Origin: Ditylenchus dipsaci
Taxonomy: Eukaryota; Nematoda; Chromadorea; Rhabditida; Anguinidae
Assembly (NCBI GenBank): GCA_004194705.1
Contig: SADC01000251.1
Coordinates: 124,001 to 188,000, forward strand
Reading direction: 5' to 3'
DNA length: 64,000 bases
Part shown: piece after piece, positions 30,418 to 41,837 of the stretch
Numbering within the stretch: the first letter of the stretch is position 1
Layout of the letters: the number at the start of each line of letters is the position of its first letter
Program-made: the position numbers and the translations under genes
The notes under the pieces: generated by a model
What the model was told of the DNA's origin: nothing
The model's input: only the letters and a program-made list of their open reading frames with translations
The model's database searches: none

Positions 30418-30597
30418 CAGTCCTCTCTCGCTATAGTGCGACTCTCAGTATGGTGCGCCTTGCTAGGTGATTTGGTTGCTTTACTTCAAATATAAGGGAA
30501 AGATACCTCCGCTATAGTGTGCTCTCGTTATAGTGCGCTTTTTTCCCTTCCCCTACCGAGTAAACGTACTCTCGATATAGTGCGACTGTCATAGTTC
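30418..30597. mobile_element. Pogo-like MITE (TACAGTCCTCTCTCGCTATAG)
   Basis: Ends CAGTCCTCTCTCGCTATAGTG and CTCGATATAGTGCGACTG are imperfect inverted repeats; TATAGTGCG recurs inside. The interval 30600-31690 beyond it holds nothing I can name. Confidence 0.5.
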
Positions 30598-31689
30598 ATA
30601 ACAATTTTGGAAATTAAATTGGTTTTACAGCGTAAATTTTCGGTTTCTGCAACAGTTGTCGCGATGTATAGTGCTAATTATTTCTACGCCGTATTTTTAA
30701 GTGGTTAAGTGGCAATATGTGGTTATTATAGCTTCCACTTTTGGTTTGAATCACCTCGTGGGTTGAGTTACCTGCCAGTTGAAAGGACTTTCATGCGGTT
30801 AACGAACCCTCCTGGTGATAAAAGTACGCTCCCCTAAATTAAGTTTCATCAACTTCAAAATATTAATCCATCTTCAAGATGATGTAATGCATAGATACTA
30901 TCTCACCACCTAAATACTAACGCCAGGCTACCCCTTCTTTACTGCCTGAATAATACTACCAGAATACGACCACTTGGTAACTTTTGGGCACTACTGCCCG
31001 CGTATTGATGTAGTTTATTGTTAGTTTTGATGGAATGAAGGAGCGATTTTGTTATGTTTTTCATTCAACAAAAAAAATTCTACCTTGTACTCGTTATAAT
31101 ATAGTTTTCAAGTGGTTTGGTATACAGTCAACTGCCATAACGACTGACCCACCGGTGGTTCACCAGATCTGAGTGACTAGGGTGCGGGGTCACCATTTCT
31201 CAACCCTAACTTCTACTATAGTCACTGACTTATATCTTAATCTGCACTAACGTTTTGATGTTATCATTAAACGCAAAAGAACGCACTCATACGGCTGCGT
31301 CATTTTTATTTGAGATTCAAAATGATTAGCAGAGCAGATTCGGGAGTCAACATGTAATTGATTTTACTGGCTTTATTTCTGAAACTAAAATTTTGACGAG
31401 GTTTTGTAAAGTGCAAAGTTGCGAAAATCTATTGGATGGGGAATTTTAAATGACTTCCATAAGTATATCTTGATCCATAACTCACTGAGGTCTGAGTTTT
31501 TCAAGCCTGGCATTACTCACATGTTTTCTGATGATCACACAGTAAAAGATGCCCAGAAGTAGCATGAACATCCAAATAAAAATGAAAATCATGATGGGAA
31601 GACCTCCACTTGGTTAAGAGAACAGCACAATCAGCAGAACTAGTATAGAAAGTAGGACCCAGACTGGTAGTACTCGGGAATACATCATA

Positions 31690-32730
31690 GACTAACAAGG
31701 GAAGTACTAGAATTTCTAGTCTAGTACTGATAATTTTAATGAACATTGAGATTTGTTTTTTGTGTATTTATACTATGCTATCTGAGTTATGTCTGAATCT
31801 GTACTCATGTGATCATTATAAGCTGGATAACGGCCTCATCAAAAGTGCCAAAAAACCATGATACGGGTGTAACGATTTTACGAGTGGTTGTCCCATGGAA
31901 AAAATTAAATTTTGCGCTCAGGGGGTTTGAAGATTCTATAATCTAGCAAAACCATGACACCCGTATCATGGTTTATTGACACCTTTGATGAGGCCGTTAT
32001 CCAGATTATAACGATCACATGGGGTATAATGATCCCATGAGTACAGATTCAGACATAACTCAGATAGCTTAGTAGAAATACACAAAAAACAAATCGGCGC
32101 TACTTGGATATACCCCCCCCTGGTCGATAAAAAATGGAGTTTGGGTGTCACCTAAAAGTACCCTTTTGACCATTTTTAAAGGGATTTAGGGCTGTATTGA
32201 GGTGGAAAGGGAGCAAAAAGGGGCCACTTTTGTACAAAAAGGAAGATATTTAACATAGTTTTGTTGACTGGGGCCTACCGCATAAATAAACTCTGGTATG
32301 CATACATTTTTATGCATTTAGAGTCGCTTTCGAGTGATTTGCGTCTAAGGTATGTGGGTGTGCGCATCTCTAACTCTCAAGCCCCTTGCGCCCCCTTCGG
32401 GGGAGCAGGGGGCTTGGTTGGTTAGAGATGCGCGCACTCACTTACCTTAGACATGATTCCGAGCAAGACTCTTGAACAAAGTGCATTTAGAGGCTCTTTT
32501 GCCCAGCTCCAGTGACCAAAACATGGTAAAACAGGCAAATGGTCGAATTTTAAAATGGCCAAAACTCAATTTTTATCGACCAGAATTCAAAGAGGTGATT
32601 TTAGGTCGATAGGATGTTTGGGAACACTTTTAAAAAAGTTTGATTTGCGGGAGGGAGGGGTATATCCAAGTAGGGTCAACAAATCTTAATGTTTATTAAA
32701 ATTATCAGTTCTAGTACTTTCCTTGTTAGC
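31690..32730. repeat. Nested foldbacks with a hairpin repeat at the centre
   Basis: Three nested inverted pairs: CTAACAAGGGAAGTACTAG (31690) with its complement near 32705; 31772-31870 with 31950-32080 (GGATAACGGCCTCATCAAAA); and CTTGGATATACCCCCCCC (32100) with its complement near 32655. The hairpin repeat 32338-32458 (TAAGGTATGTGGGTGTGCGC) lies inside. No genes. Confidence 0.65.
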
Positions 32731-32796
32731 TGAAATGCCGGAATGGTGGCCCAACCATAAGGTGCACAGTTTTGCAGGATTATTGCCCTATTCGCG

Positions 32797-34997
32797 GGTT
32801 CACACTTATTTCCGCCAAACTGGTTTCCGCCAACTGCTTTCCGCCAACTATTTTCCGCCAAACTGATTTCCGCCAAACTGTTTTCCGCAAAGCCGATTTC
32901 CGCCAATTTTTTTATAAAGAAGGCTTTTAGTCAAAATTTGGTCTGTATTGTTTCACTTTTTTTTCTCTGTGTATTCCCTGTTCATGTTGTTGTTTTTTTC
33001 ATGGCTGAAGATTTGTTGACAAGGACGATATTGATTTGATTTTTATTGAAAATGGCATCGATCAGCAAAACGAGCAAGGGAAAAATGCTAGTGATGTGTA
33101 ACCGTTATGAAACGCGTAAAGATTGTGCAAATTCTGTTAAGATGATTCAGAACTGGCGTTCCGTTCGAATTTGCAGTGGAAAGGCAACCTCCAAATATGG
33201 CTCAATTGAGAATCCGTCGCGAGAGGAAGTAGAAAAAGCAAGAGGAAGCAGAGCAGATGGAAAGCAACATTGCTCAGATAGCTGACAAAGGTCCGTTCAA
33301 GCTTTCCAATGTTCCGAAAAGCTCTTCGAGGTCAGTCATTCATTTTATTTTTATCATATTCAAGGCTTACCTTTTTTATTGTAGCAATAGCCGAGCCATA
33401 AGTGGAAGGAACAGCATCCTGAATCACTCGATTCCAGCATGTACAGGGCACCAGTATATCAGCACTCCATTCGTCCAACTGATTTTCTGTGGATTCGCAA
33501 CCCTCTTGGTTCGTTACTTTTCCTAATGTCCATTCTTGCGTGAGTCAGTCATCTGTATAGCTGATTTTAGGCTGGTTTATCCGTAATTGTCCTTAGATAT
33601 TTCTAGTTGGTCAAGAATGCCCATTATGCGAAGTGCCGCAGCCAAATTCGAAAAAGGCTCTAGCATTTGCCAGGATTTTTAATGGTATTCTTTTACTTTG
33701 ACTGTTTTCTTGACTGATTTATTAATTGTTAAGGATCTTATTTACCGATGGTTTTGGGACAATGAAGACTCTCCTCGTCGAATCTGCATGGAGGATCTTA
33801 GAGATGCGTTTCCGAGCGCCTTGGTCCAGGTCCTGAGCAAACTTATTGGGTTCTACTGGAGGATTTTCGGCTGCCTACCAAAAGAAGACATCCTGAACAT
33901 AGTAACTCTGGAAATGTGTTGTGCTCACTATTGGTCGACCTAGTGAATAAATAACTAACTAAATAAATTCTTGGCTTGTTTCAGGGAGTATGTTAGAAGC
34001 GGAACAAAGGCTACGTGATGCAGGTTTTGGTGACAAGTACTTTTGCACTCCCGAAAATGGTGAGGATTCGAGGATCAACTTGCAATTCTGTTGTCACTTC
34101 TATTTCTTTGTTTTGTCTGAAGCTGATAATAAATTTTTGGTTTTTAAGCAAGCTAATTTTCTGTATCCACGCTTAAAGTGTAAATTTTCGAGTTTCGGTG
34201 ACTACGCGAACATCCACTTTGACTGGATGGGTACTAATCTATAGCGACTCCGTGAACTTATATAAAAATCGTTATAATAGTAGTATTGCATAAGACAGAC
34301 GTAAATTTAGATCCTGTAGGTAAGAACCAGGGTGGTTACTTATGTTTAAGAGACCATGAAGTGGTTTTCGGGTGTTTGGGGTGTTCCTTGGGATTATAAA
34401 TGCTGAAATATTTTGAGGCCATTTGGAGTGTTCAGGGTGGTTTTGTGTGCTTTGTGGCGGTTTGAAATCGTTAAGAGTGGTTTAGGGTTCTAAGGGGTCC
34501 CTTTAAGTGGTTTAAGGCAGAAAATTGCATATCTGATACAAAAAGACGTAAATCTGATGCAAAATAAATTATATATATATGATGCAAAAACAAATCTGAT
34601 GCAAGAAAAATTATATCTGGGGTGGTAGTAAAAATCAAAATATCCGCGGATAAATCCGTATCCTCGAAAAAAATCTGTGGATACGGATAATCGGTAGTAA
34701 CAATCGAAGAATCCGCGGATATTTCCATCCACGGATTTTATCCGTATCCGCGGATTTTATCCGTTGATTGTTACTACCACACCTGATGCAAAAAATATGT
34801 ATGTGCAAAAATAAATCTGATGCAAGAAAAAGCATTTGCGAAAAATATAGACCAAATTTTGACTAAAGCTCTTCTTTTTGAAAAAAATTGGCGGAAATCA
34901 GCTTTGCGGAAAACAGTTTGGCGGAAATCAGTTTAGCGGAAAATAGCTGGCGGAAAGCAGTTGGCGGAAACCAGTTTGGCGGAAATAAGTGTGAACC
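32797..34997. mobile_element. MULE-like element with GGCGGAAA arms, perfect 9-bp TSD
   Basis: Ends GGTTCACACTTATTTCCGCC and complement; arms are six or seven tandem GGCGGAAATCAGTTT units. CTATTCGCG is duplicated exactly at 32788-32796 and 34998-35006. The interior (33046-34244) contains broken coding sequence. Confidence 0.85.
33046..34244 (+). pseudogene. Broken transposon protein with a FLYWCH-like start
   Basis: The first segment, SKGKMLVMCNRYETRKDCAN followed by NWRSVR and a Cys, has the spacing of a FLYWCH finger. Later open segments in several frames look coding: LRIRRERK, stop, KKQEEAEQMESNIAQIADKG (a single TAG breaks a coiled coil), MYRAPVYQHSIRPTDFLWIR, GQECPLCEVPQPNSKKALAF, YRWFWDNEDSPRRICMEDLR and MLEAEQRLRDAGFGDKYFC. 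Donor and acceptor-like sites separate several of them. No DDE motif is recognised. I infer a degraded element-encoded protein related to the FLYWCH-MULE group. Confidence 0.4.
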
Positions 34998-35006
34998 CTA
35001 TTCGCG

Positions 35007-36310
35007 TACATGCTATACAAGGGCTCATCAGACATGCCTGACCTTTTCGCCATCGTGTTTTTTGTACGAGAAAGAAGGTAAAGTAAGTGAATCTCGGCGT
35101 GGGTGATTCGTGGCATTTCACATTCACTATTTTGATGTCACTATTTTTATCGTAAATCTTTTTTGTCTTATTTTTACTGTTTTTTGCTTCAGTCATTTTG
35201 AGCAGATGACTCTTCATAAAAATCCTCATGATTGAGTCTTACAAGGTGTCCAATAAAAACTGCACTATATTTTGAAAGTTTTGTCAAGGGCTTCCGTGGA
35301 CCACTGAAATATTTTAAAAAAATCGACGTTTCAGCCAGTGTTTCCGATTTTGACAGTGTCACTGACAGTGACATCATAATGACAGTGACAGTGATACTCG
35401 AATATTTATTCGAATGTCACTGTCAGTGTCACTGTCAAAATTGGAAAGGATGTACCTACCTGGTAAATTGTTGACTGACATTCGACTCGCTACAAATTGT
35501 GACTCGCTACAGTTTTTTAAAATTGGCGCCTTTTGGTGCAGTTTGTCCTAACGTGCGCTGGCCTACCCTTGCCTAAGCCTAAAGCCTAAGTTTAAAAAAA
35601 GCTAGGAGAACATGCAAAAAACAGTAAAAAATATAAAATTAAAAAATTCAAAACTGTAGCGAGTCACAATTTGTAGCGAGTCGCAATTTTACCAAAAAAA
35701 AATTAAAAGAACATGCAAAAAACAGTCAAAAAACTGAAATTATAAATATTCAAAACTGTAGCGAGTCACAATTTTACCACCGTGAGCCGGTGCTAGTGCC
35801 GCGATCCTAATACTTTCAACTAGGGTTGTACAATTCTCCGGAATGTCGGAGAATTCTCCGGAGAATTCTCCAAAATTCTTCGGAATTTATAGTTTTTCCT
35901 TATTAAATCCTCCAAATACTCGAGAGAATTCTCCGAGAATTCTCCGGAGAATTCTCCGATTTTTATTTTTTCGGAGAATTATACAACCTTACTTTCAACA
36001 CTGGTCCTAACATACAACTTCTGCCTAAAAAGTTATAAAAAGCAACAGGGAGGGCAAGGCAATCACTCCCCTCGGGCCCGTATTACTAATTTGTTCGAAA
36101 GAAAAAATAAATTTCATTGATAACTTAATACAACATTTTACACATTTTTGCCTTAGTATCCCAATTGGTTTGCTTTAATTTGGTTGACCTCGATTTAAGG
36201 TAACCTTAAGGCCGGTCCTATGAGGTGACTTTGAATCGAGGGTTGACTGTAGGTGCATAAGGGCACTATAATTCAGTAAATTTAAATTCTATGCTACCTT
36301 CAGATTCACA
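35007..36310. other. Repeat-rich, no gene: tandem and palindromic patches
   Basis: 35338-35445 is a palindrome of GACAGTGTCACTGACAGTG units (a similar patch is at 52717-52795). 35485-35780 repeats TGTAGCGAGTCACAATTT in both orientations. 35570-35592 has GCCTAAGCCTAAAGCCTAAG. 35825-35990 is a hairpin of GGAGAATTCTCC units between TTGTACAATTCTCC and its complement. 36155-36250 resembles a pogo-like MITE ending GGGTTGACTGTA. Confidence 0.55.
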
Positions 36311-36312
36311 CC

Positions 36313-36477
36313 CGTACTAGACGACTTGTGGCCTGTGGACTGAAAGCTGCTGGCTGCTTCTTCCGCTGTCGGATCTTTTTTGGCAACATTAATAGGATCC
36401 GACGGCATCTTAAAAATTTTTCATTCAATAAGAACAGTCTGCCTATAAAGAAATTTGAATATTTTCATAGTGTAAGT
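36313..36477 (+). other. Possible orphan exon, unrecognised
   Basis: Between TACCTTCAG and GTAAGTTATG an open stretch of 55 codons reads TRTRRLVACGLKAAGCFFRC and then INRIRRHLKNFSFNKN. The Cys-x3-Cys-x12-His spacing recalls a C2H2 finger, but the last His is far away. No neighbouring exon was found; 36490-37630 is AT-rich with nothing recognisable. Confidence 0.25.
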
Positions 36478-38423
36478 TATGTCTGGCTTTCTTTAGCATT
36501 GTTGAGAAGGTCGACAACTAGCATGTTTAAGTTTTTTTCAGGGGCGTTTTTCACAGATTAGCGGGCACAATTAAATATCACCCATGAAAAAGTATATTCG
36601 GAATTACCGATCAAAGTGTGCGCATACGCATTTTCAAAGAAATTTTCGCAAAAATATTGCGCTTTTTGGATTAGGCACGGGCAGTATCATGTTATGGTTG
36701 AAAAAAATCTGGCGCTATTAGGGTATACCAATTTTCTTATCAAATCAACTTTTCGCGTTGGAAAATGCCCGAAAACACCTATTCTATCGTGTTTGACGTG
36801 GAGTAAATGCTTAAAAATGGTTAAAATAGTGTTTTGAAGAAGCTTAAAAAAATTTCATTAGGGGGGGGGGCTGAGTGTATGCTCCGGTAGCGCCAATTTT
36901 TCTAAAATTTGGCTCTAAAAATTAAAAAAAAACATCCAGCTGAATTTAAGGCTGAGATCTTTTCTCGAAAAGCTAGCCCGACTCCCCAGCTAACTTTTGG
37001 CCGAGAAAACGGTTTGTTATGACTTCAGTCCACAGAGAGAAAAAGCAATAAAAAGACTAAAAAGCGATAAGAATGACTCAATTTTCTCGCTTTCGACAAC
37101 CATGTTCAAACCTCAAAAAATCGGGAAAATTTTGTATCAAAATTCAGATTTTTTGTGCTCATAGCAAAATCAAAAATCAAAATAGAGTTCGTGAGTGTTA
37201 AGAAAAAGTGAAAAAAGACAGAAACCCAAAATTTCCCCCAAAATTCCCCCATAATTCACACAATTCTCTACAAAATCAATGGATGAAACAGCTAACAGGT
37301 AACTTGATAAATAATGAAGTCTAGCAAGGAGAAGCTATTCGCATTTTCACTAAAAGATCAATGTGCACATAAAATGTAAATTTTAACCAACTTTTATGCC
37401 GCCTTTTCACATGCCTACCCATACTTTTGAATCAGGTTTTTAGAATTTCATTCATCTTTAAGAATTGTCGACGTTGTTCAATTCACATATATTTTATTTT
37501 TGACTGATTTATGTCAACACATCAAAAAAACAGATTTCCTCCGCCAAATACAAGTTAAAAAATTTCTTTTCGACGAACTCTAGTTTTTAAGAGGACAAAA
37601 GCTAGACAAATACGAGTCAAGTTGGTTAACACTCCAATCCTCATGCGTGACTTTTGCCATTTCTGAAGCAAAATTTCATGGAGAACACAATGGCTTTTTC
37701 AGATTTTTTTTCAAATCTAAAAAGTGGTTCAAATCGGCCTTTGAAACATGTGACCCATGGGCTGGGCACTACAAAGATGGATAAGGCCGTAACTTTTTTG
37801 TAAGTATCATTTAGGTCTGTTTTAAAAACTAAAATGTTGCTCACAAGCTCCTCTATCTTCTTGTAGTTGCATAAATATCACTTCTACCATTACATAAACA
37901 TTTGGAAAAAACAATTTTTATAATAAATTTAAACAGCACCTAGAGAACATTATCAGACTAACACTTTTTACTGCTCACTTACCAAAAAAGTATGAGAATA
38001 TTTGCGAAATAAACCTATTGACCAAAAGAAGCTATTGGTGAAAAGATGCCATTGGCGAGAAGAAGCTATTAGCAAAGGATGCCGTTGGCGATAGATGCTA
38101 TAGGCGAAGTGATCTCATTGGTAAAAAGATGCCTTGAATTTAAAAATTTTAAAACTTGACTTTGATACAGTCATTAGATACAGTCAAACCCCGGTGTATG
38201 TCATCCAAGTTATACTCCCTCCTTGGTTGATCGCTACTCTAAATATACTCTATTGGGCTAAGTTTGGCTTATTCTTTGTCAGCTGACACCCTACTCATAC
38301 GTCACCTTGGTTATACGACACTCTGAGGTCGGTTCATTGGGGTGGCGTATAACTTAGGTTTGACTGTAACAAATTCATAATTCCGCAAAAATATATCATG
38401 CATGATATATTTAAGGACCGTGT

Positions 38424-38493
38424 TCCCATGTGGTCTAACGGTTAGGATTGGTGGCTTTCACCCACCCGGCCCGGGTTCGATTCCGGCATGGGA
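38424..38493 (+). tRNA. tRNA-Glu(TTC)-like, copy B, one base short in the T arm
   Basis: Same acceptor stem, A box and TTC anticodon as copy A, and here the anticodon stem GGTGG/CCACC is complete. The T stem reads CCGGG...CCGG, one C short of CCCGG. Probably a pseudogene or a single homopolymer error; this copy is the closer of the two to functional. Confidence 0.6.
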
Positions 38494-38817
38494 TAACCAT
38501 TTTATAATTTTGGCCAAAATTAGTAATGAGCTCCTACCTTTTTAACACTTCATTCCTCGAGCGTCACTTTTGCCTCTCTGAATGCAGAATTTCATGGGGA
38601 ACACAATGATTTTGTAATATTTTTTGAAATCTTAAGAGTGGTTTAAATCGGCCTTTGAAAAATGTGACACATAGGCCAACCACTAGAGAGTTATATAAGG
38701 CTGTAAGTTTTTTTTTCATCAAATATTACTATTGTCCTTTTTTAAAACCATAAATGTTCCTAATGAGCTCCTCTATTTTTCTGTAGTTGCACATCACTTC
38801 AGCCGAAATTAATCATA

Positions 38818-40022
38818 CAGTAGCGGACAAAAAAAATTGAACACATGGTTACATTTTATAAATCGTGAAAGTTTTGGAATTTTTCCTGCGTGTTGAAAGT
38901 TCTGTTAAAGGCAAAGATGTAGCATTTTTCTTCCTCTTTCAAATGCTTAGTTCAATTTTTCAATTGTCAGGCTTTGACATCGTTGTAAATTCATTTTTCT
39001 GATACGAGTCCATTTTATACCCGGACAAAAAAAATTGAACAGGCAACCGCAATAAACAGAAACCGCAATAATCTCAGAAAATTCATTTATTTCACACTAT
39101 TATTTCGTAGCCCTGTTTCTTAGCTACAACTTAGTGGGTCAAACTTCTATTTTTGATAATTATGGAAAAAGTTATGACCATCAACATAAAAGTGTCAATT
39201 TCTAGTCAAAATAAAGAAAAATCTAAGGAAAATGACTGTTTAGCCACATAAATAATAGCTTTTCTCAAAGAAATGTCGGTGAAAATATGACATCCATTGC
39301 ACCATTCGAAAGCTCTTTGATTTCTCTACAAAACAACACGTCGACTGTTTTTTTAGAAAAAATACAGGGCTGAGAAACGGACAGTTGAAGTTACAAAAAG
39401 TGAAAAACCCTCTTTTTGCCTTGTTTTTAGCGTTTTTTGTCTTGTCTAAATTCAACTGTCCGTTTCTCAGCCCTGTATTTTTTCTAAAAAAACAGTCGAC
39501 GTGTTATTTTGTAGAGAAATCAAAGAGCTTTCGAATGGTGCAATGGATGTCATATTTTCACCGACATTTCTTTGAGAAAAGCTATTATTTATGTGGCTAA
39601 ACAGTCATTTTCCTTAGATTTTTCTTTATTTTGACTAGAAATTGACACTTTTATGTTGATGGTCATAACTTTTTCCATAATTATCAAAAATAGAAGTTTG
39701 ACCCACCAAATTGTAGCTAAGAAACAGGGCTACGAAATAATAGTGTGAAATAAATGAATTTTCTGAGATTACTGCGGTTTCTGTTTATTGCGGTTGCCTG
39801 TTCAATTTTTTTTGTCCGGGTATAAAATGGACTCGTATCAGAAAAATGAATTTACAACGATGTCAAAGCCTGACAATTAAAAAATTGAACTAAGCATTTG
39901 AAAGAGGAAGAAAAATGCTACATCTTTGCCTTTAACAGAACTTTCAACACGCAGGAAAAATTCCAAAACTTTCACGATTTATAAAATGTAACCATGTGTT
40001 CAATTTTTTTTGTCCGCTACTG
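38818..40022. mobile_element. 1.2-kb foldback with TA target duplication
   Basis: Two arms of about 590 bp are near-perfect inverted copies starting CAGTAGCGGACAAAAAAAAT, flanked by TA (38816-38817, 40023-40024). The paralogous site in copy A (about 24055-24070) is empty. The CAGT start and TA duplication place it with Tc1/mariner-type foldbacks. Two mirrored 71-codon frames in the arms are repeat translation, not genes. Confidence 0.85.
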
Positions 40023-40245
40023 TAGATCGCTAAAATGTGAGTTTTCATAATGGTAGTTTTTTTACAAAAATGCCCATACTTTATTGTAGTGAATCTTTCG
40101 GGACTTAGTTTAGCGGTATTTAACAGACGACATTCTGCGCTACAAAATGATATGCCACTTTTTTATGTGCTCTTTAGATTGTGGGGTCATGTCTTTTAAG
40201 TAGGTTGCTTTCAACACTGTTGTTTGTCTTAAAAGAACTGTCGCA

Positions 40246-41426
40246 GGGAATGGGACATTTCACCGCGGCGACATTTCACCGCCTACGACATTTCACCGCC
40301 GCGACATTTCACCGCGAGACATTTCACCGCCTACGACATTTCACCGCCGGACATTTCACCGCCGCGACATTTCACCGCCGCGACATTTCACCGCGAGACA
40401 ATTCACCGCCTACGACATTTCACCGCCTACGACATTTCACCGCCTGCGACATTTCACCGCCGTTATGAAAATTACTTATCCTAGCCCCTTATAAGCTCTG
40501 AGAAACATTTTTTTCTGTTTTATAATAATTTTTCAGTCAGAAATTTGTAAATGGATGACATACTAAGAAGACCGTACGCTACTTTAACAAACAGAGGCTC
40601 AAAAAAGTACGTACATGAAGAAAGGATGTACGTCAAGAATCGCAATCTCAAGGGTTCTAACGAAGGAAAGATTTCGGCAGAGCGCGGACAATAGGCTGTA
40701 ATGGAAGGGCTTGGTTTAATGAAGGAGGAAAGTTCATAAAGTAAGTTATTCTGGTTGTTTCAATTTATTACAGAACTTTATGGCTTAAGGATGGTGACAG
40801 GTCATGGGTGCGAGTCAAATCCGTTTCATATTGCTGCTACTGCCATGAGGAATGAATAAAAACGTTTACCTACAACTACCACCATGGTAATCTTTCTATT
40901 ATTATCGACTTTTGATTAGAATTATCGTAGCTAACGGGAAAATATTGGCAAATGTTCGAAATAAAGTAAGAATTTCCGGAGTTCAAGACGAGTTGCCCAA
41001 AGTCAAAGCTAGGAAGCGAGGTATCCAAAGAGCCAGAACAGATTCCGAAGACTGCAAGCCTCCTGCTATTCCTGCTTGCTCGGAGGTATTTCACATATAA
41101 ATGGTATTTATTATCGAAATTCTCTGCTACAGGTCTTCGTGGTTCTTGCCAAGAGAAATGAATACGTGTTTCCTATTGCAACTGCTTTGCTTCCAAATAA
41201 AAGAGCCATCACATATAGGATATTCCTTCAAATGCTGCATCAAGTGTTTCCTCAGCTTAACCCTCAAGGAATCTCTTGTGACTATGAGTTAGCCATTCAG
41301 AATGCAGCACGTGGAGAAAGGGAAGACGTTTCGATTGATGGTTGTTATTGGCACCTCTGCTCTAAACTATATAAGCATTTTGAAAAAGAAGGTCTTTCTG
41401 TATTTGAGCATACAATGAAGAAATAA
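40246..41426 (+). mobile_element. MULE remnant: left arm plus transposase pieces, right arm lost
   Basis: The left arm (40246-40465) is a tandem of GACATTTCACCGCC(TAC) units beginning GGGAATGGGACATTTCACCG. Transposase pieces follow to 41426. No inverted CACCGC array is found downstream, so the right end is missing. It inserted at the end of the copy B segment. Confidence 0.65.
40560..41426 (+). pseudogene. FLYWCH-MULE transposase lacking the first catalytic Asp
   Basis: FLYWCH pieces: LTNRGSKKYVHEERMYVKNR, then in another frame IGCNGRAWFNEGGKFIK, then GHGCESNPFHIAATAMRNE. The MULE domain resumes at 41131: FVVLAKRNEYVFPIATALL, HQVFPQLNPQGISCDYELAI (second catalytic Asp) and DGCYWHLCSKLYKHF (CxxH-like signature). 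The stretch that should hold the first catalytic Asp (DGTF-like) between about 41060 and 41130 is absent, and the C-terminal part after 41426 is lost. Non-functional. Confidence 0.65.
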
Positions 41427-41471
41427 TCATAGTTTCCAAAGTAAAAAATAGCGGATCATCCATCTACTGTT

Positions 41472-41663
41472 TTATCCCAAATCTGGTCCTCGGCGAATTA
41501 AATATCTGCGGTAGTGTGGTGGCTGCTTATGAGTATCGACCATTTGCAATGACTCCTTGGTGACATCGTTAATTAAATTGAATGGCCCTTCACATCTCAC
41601 TGTGCTTGAACTTATTGCTAGTAAAAGTTCATAGTTTCTAGCCAAGTTTGCCTCTAAGAAACT
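41472..41663 (-). pseudogene. F-box family terminal exon, orphan
   Basis: After a GATTTTCAG acceptor the exon reads SFLEANLARNYELLLAISSS, then GPFNLINDVTKESLQMVDTH, RRYLIRRGPDLG and a stop. It aligns with the last exon of the F-box gene at 56526-56702 (shared ARxYEL.AI, NDxTxESLQMV, RxxRRxP) and begins in the same phase. No upstream F-box exons exist here; a MITE starts 17 bp upstream of the exon. Confidence 0.55.
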
Positions 41664-41679
41664 CTGAAAATCACAATTA

Positions 41680-41837
41680 CCGTATTTCCTCTAAAAAGGC
41701 GGCCGGCCGCCTTATTTTTCAAACCCCAAAAATCTGAAAATTGTCAATCGAAAATGGCCTTAACTCTGAAATTTTAGTCAAAAAAATGAGGGGGACCGCC
41801 TTATTAGAGCGGGCCGCCTTATTAGAGGAAATACGGT
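41680..41837. mobile_element. MITE, TACCGTATTTCCTCTAAAAA family
   Basis: Inverted ends ACCGTATTTCCTCTAAAAAG and CTTATTAGAGGAAATACGGT with internal GGCGGCCGGCCGCC. TA-bounded. It lies just upstream of the F-box-type exon on the minus strand. Confidence 0.75.

Larger units (their letters stand above)
37630..40245. repeat. Dispersed segment, copy B, with extra partial unit
   Basis: Paralogous to 22862-24290. It additionally has a tandem partial unit at 37640-37890 (TCCTCATGCGTGACTTTTGCC...), so the trailing block occurs twice. It lacks the 280-bp MITE of copy A and carries its own foldback at 38818-40022. Confidence 0.8.

Noticed and set aside
31125..31180. Start of a pogo-like element (TACAGTCAACTGCCATAACG)
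   Set aside because: Only one end is visible; no matching inverted terminus was found within 1 kb, so no element was called.
39240..39600. Two mirrored 71-codon frames with almost identical protein
   Set aside because: They are the two arms of the palindromic foldback at 38818-40022.
40250..40465. Possible CRISPR-like or zinc-finger coding repeat
   Set aside because: It is the arm of a MULE: degenerate GACATTTCACCGCC units without spacers; the open frame is repeat translation.
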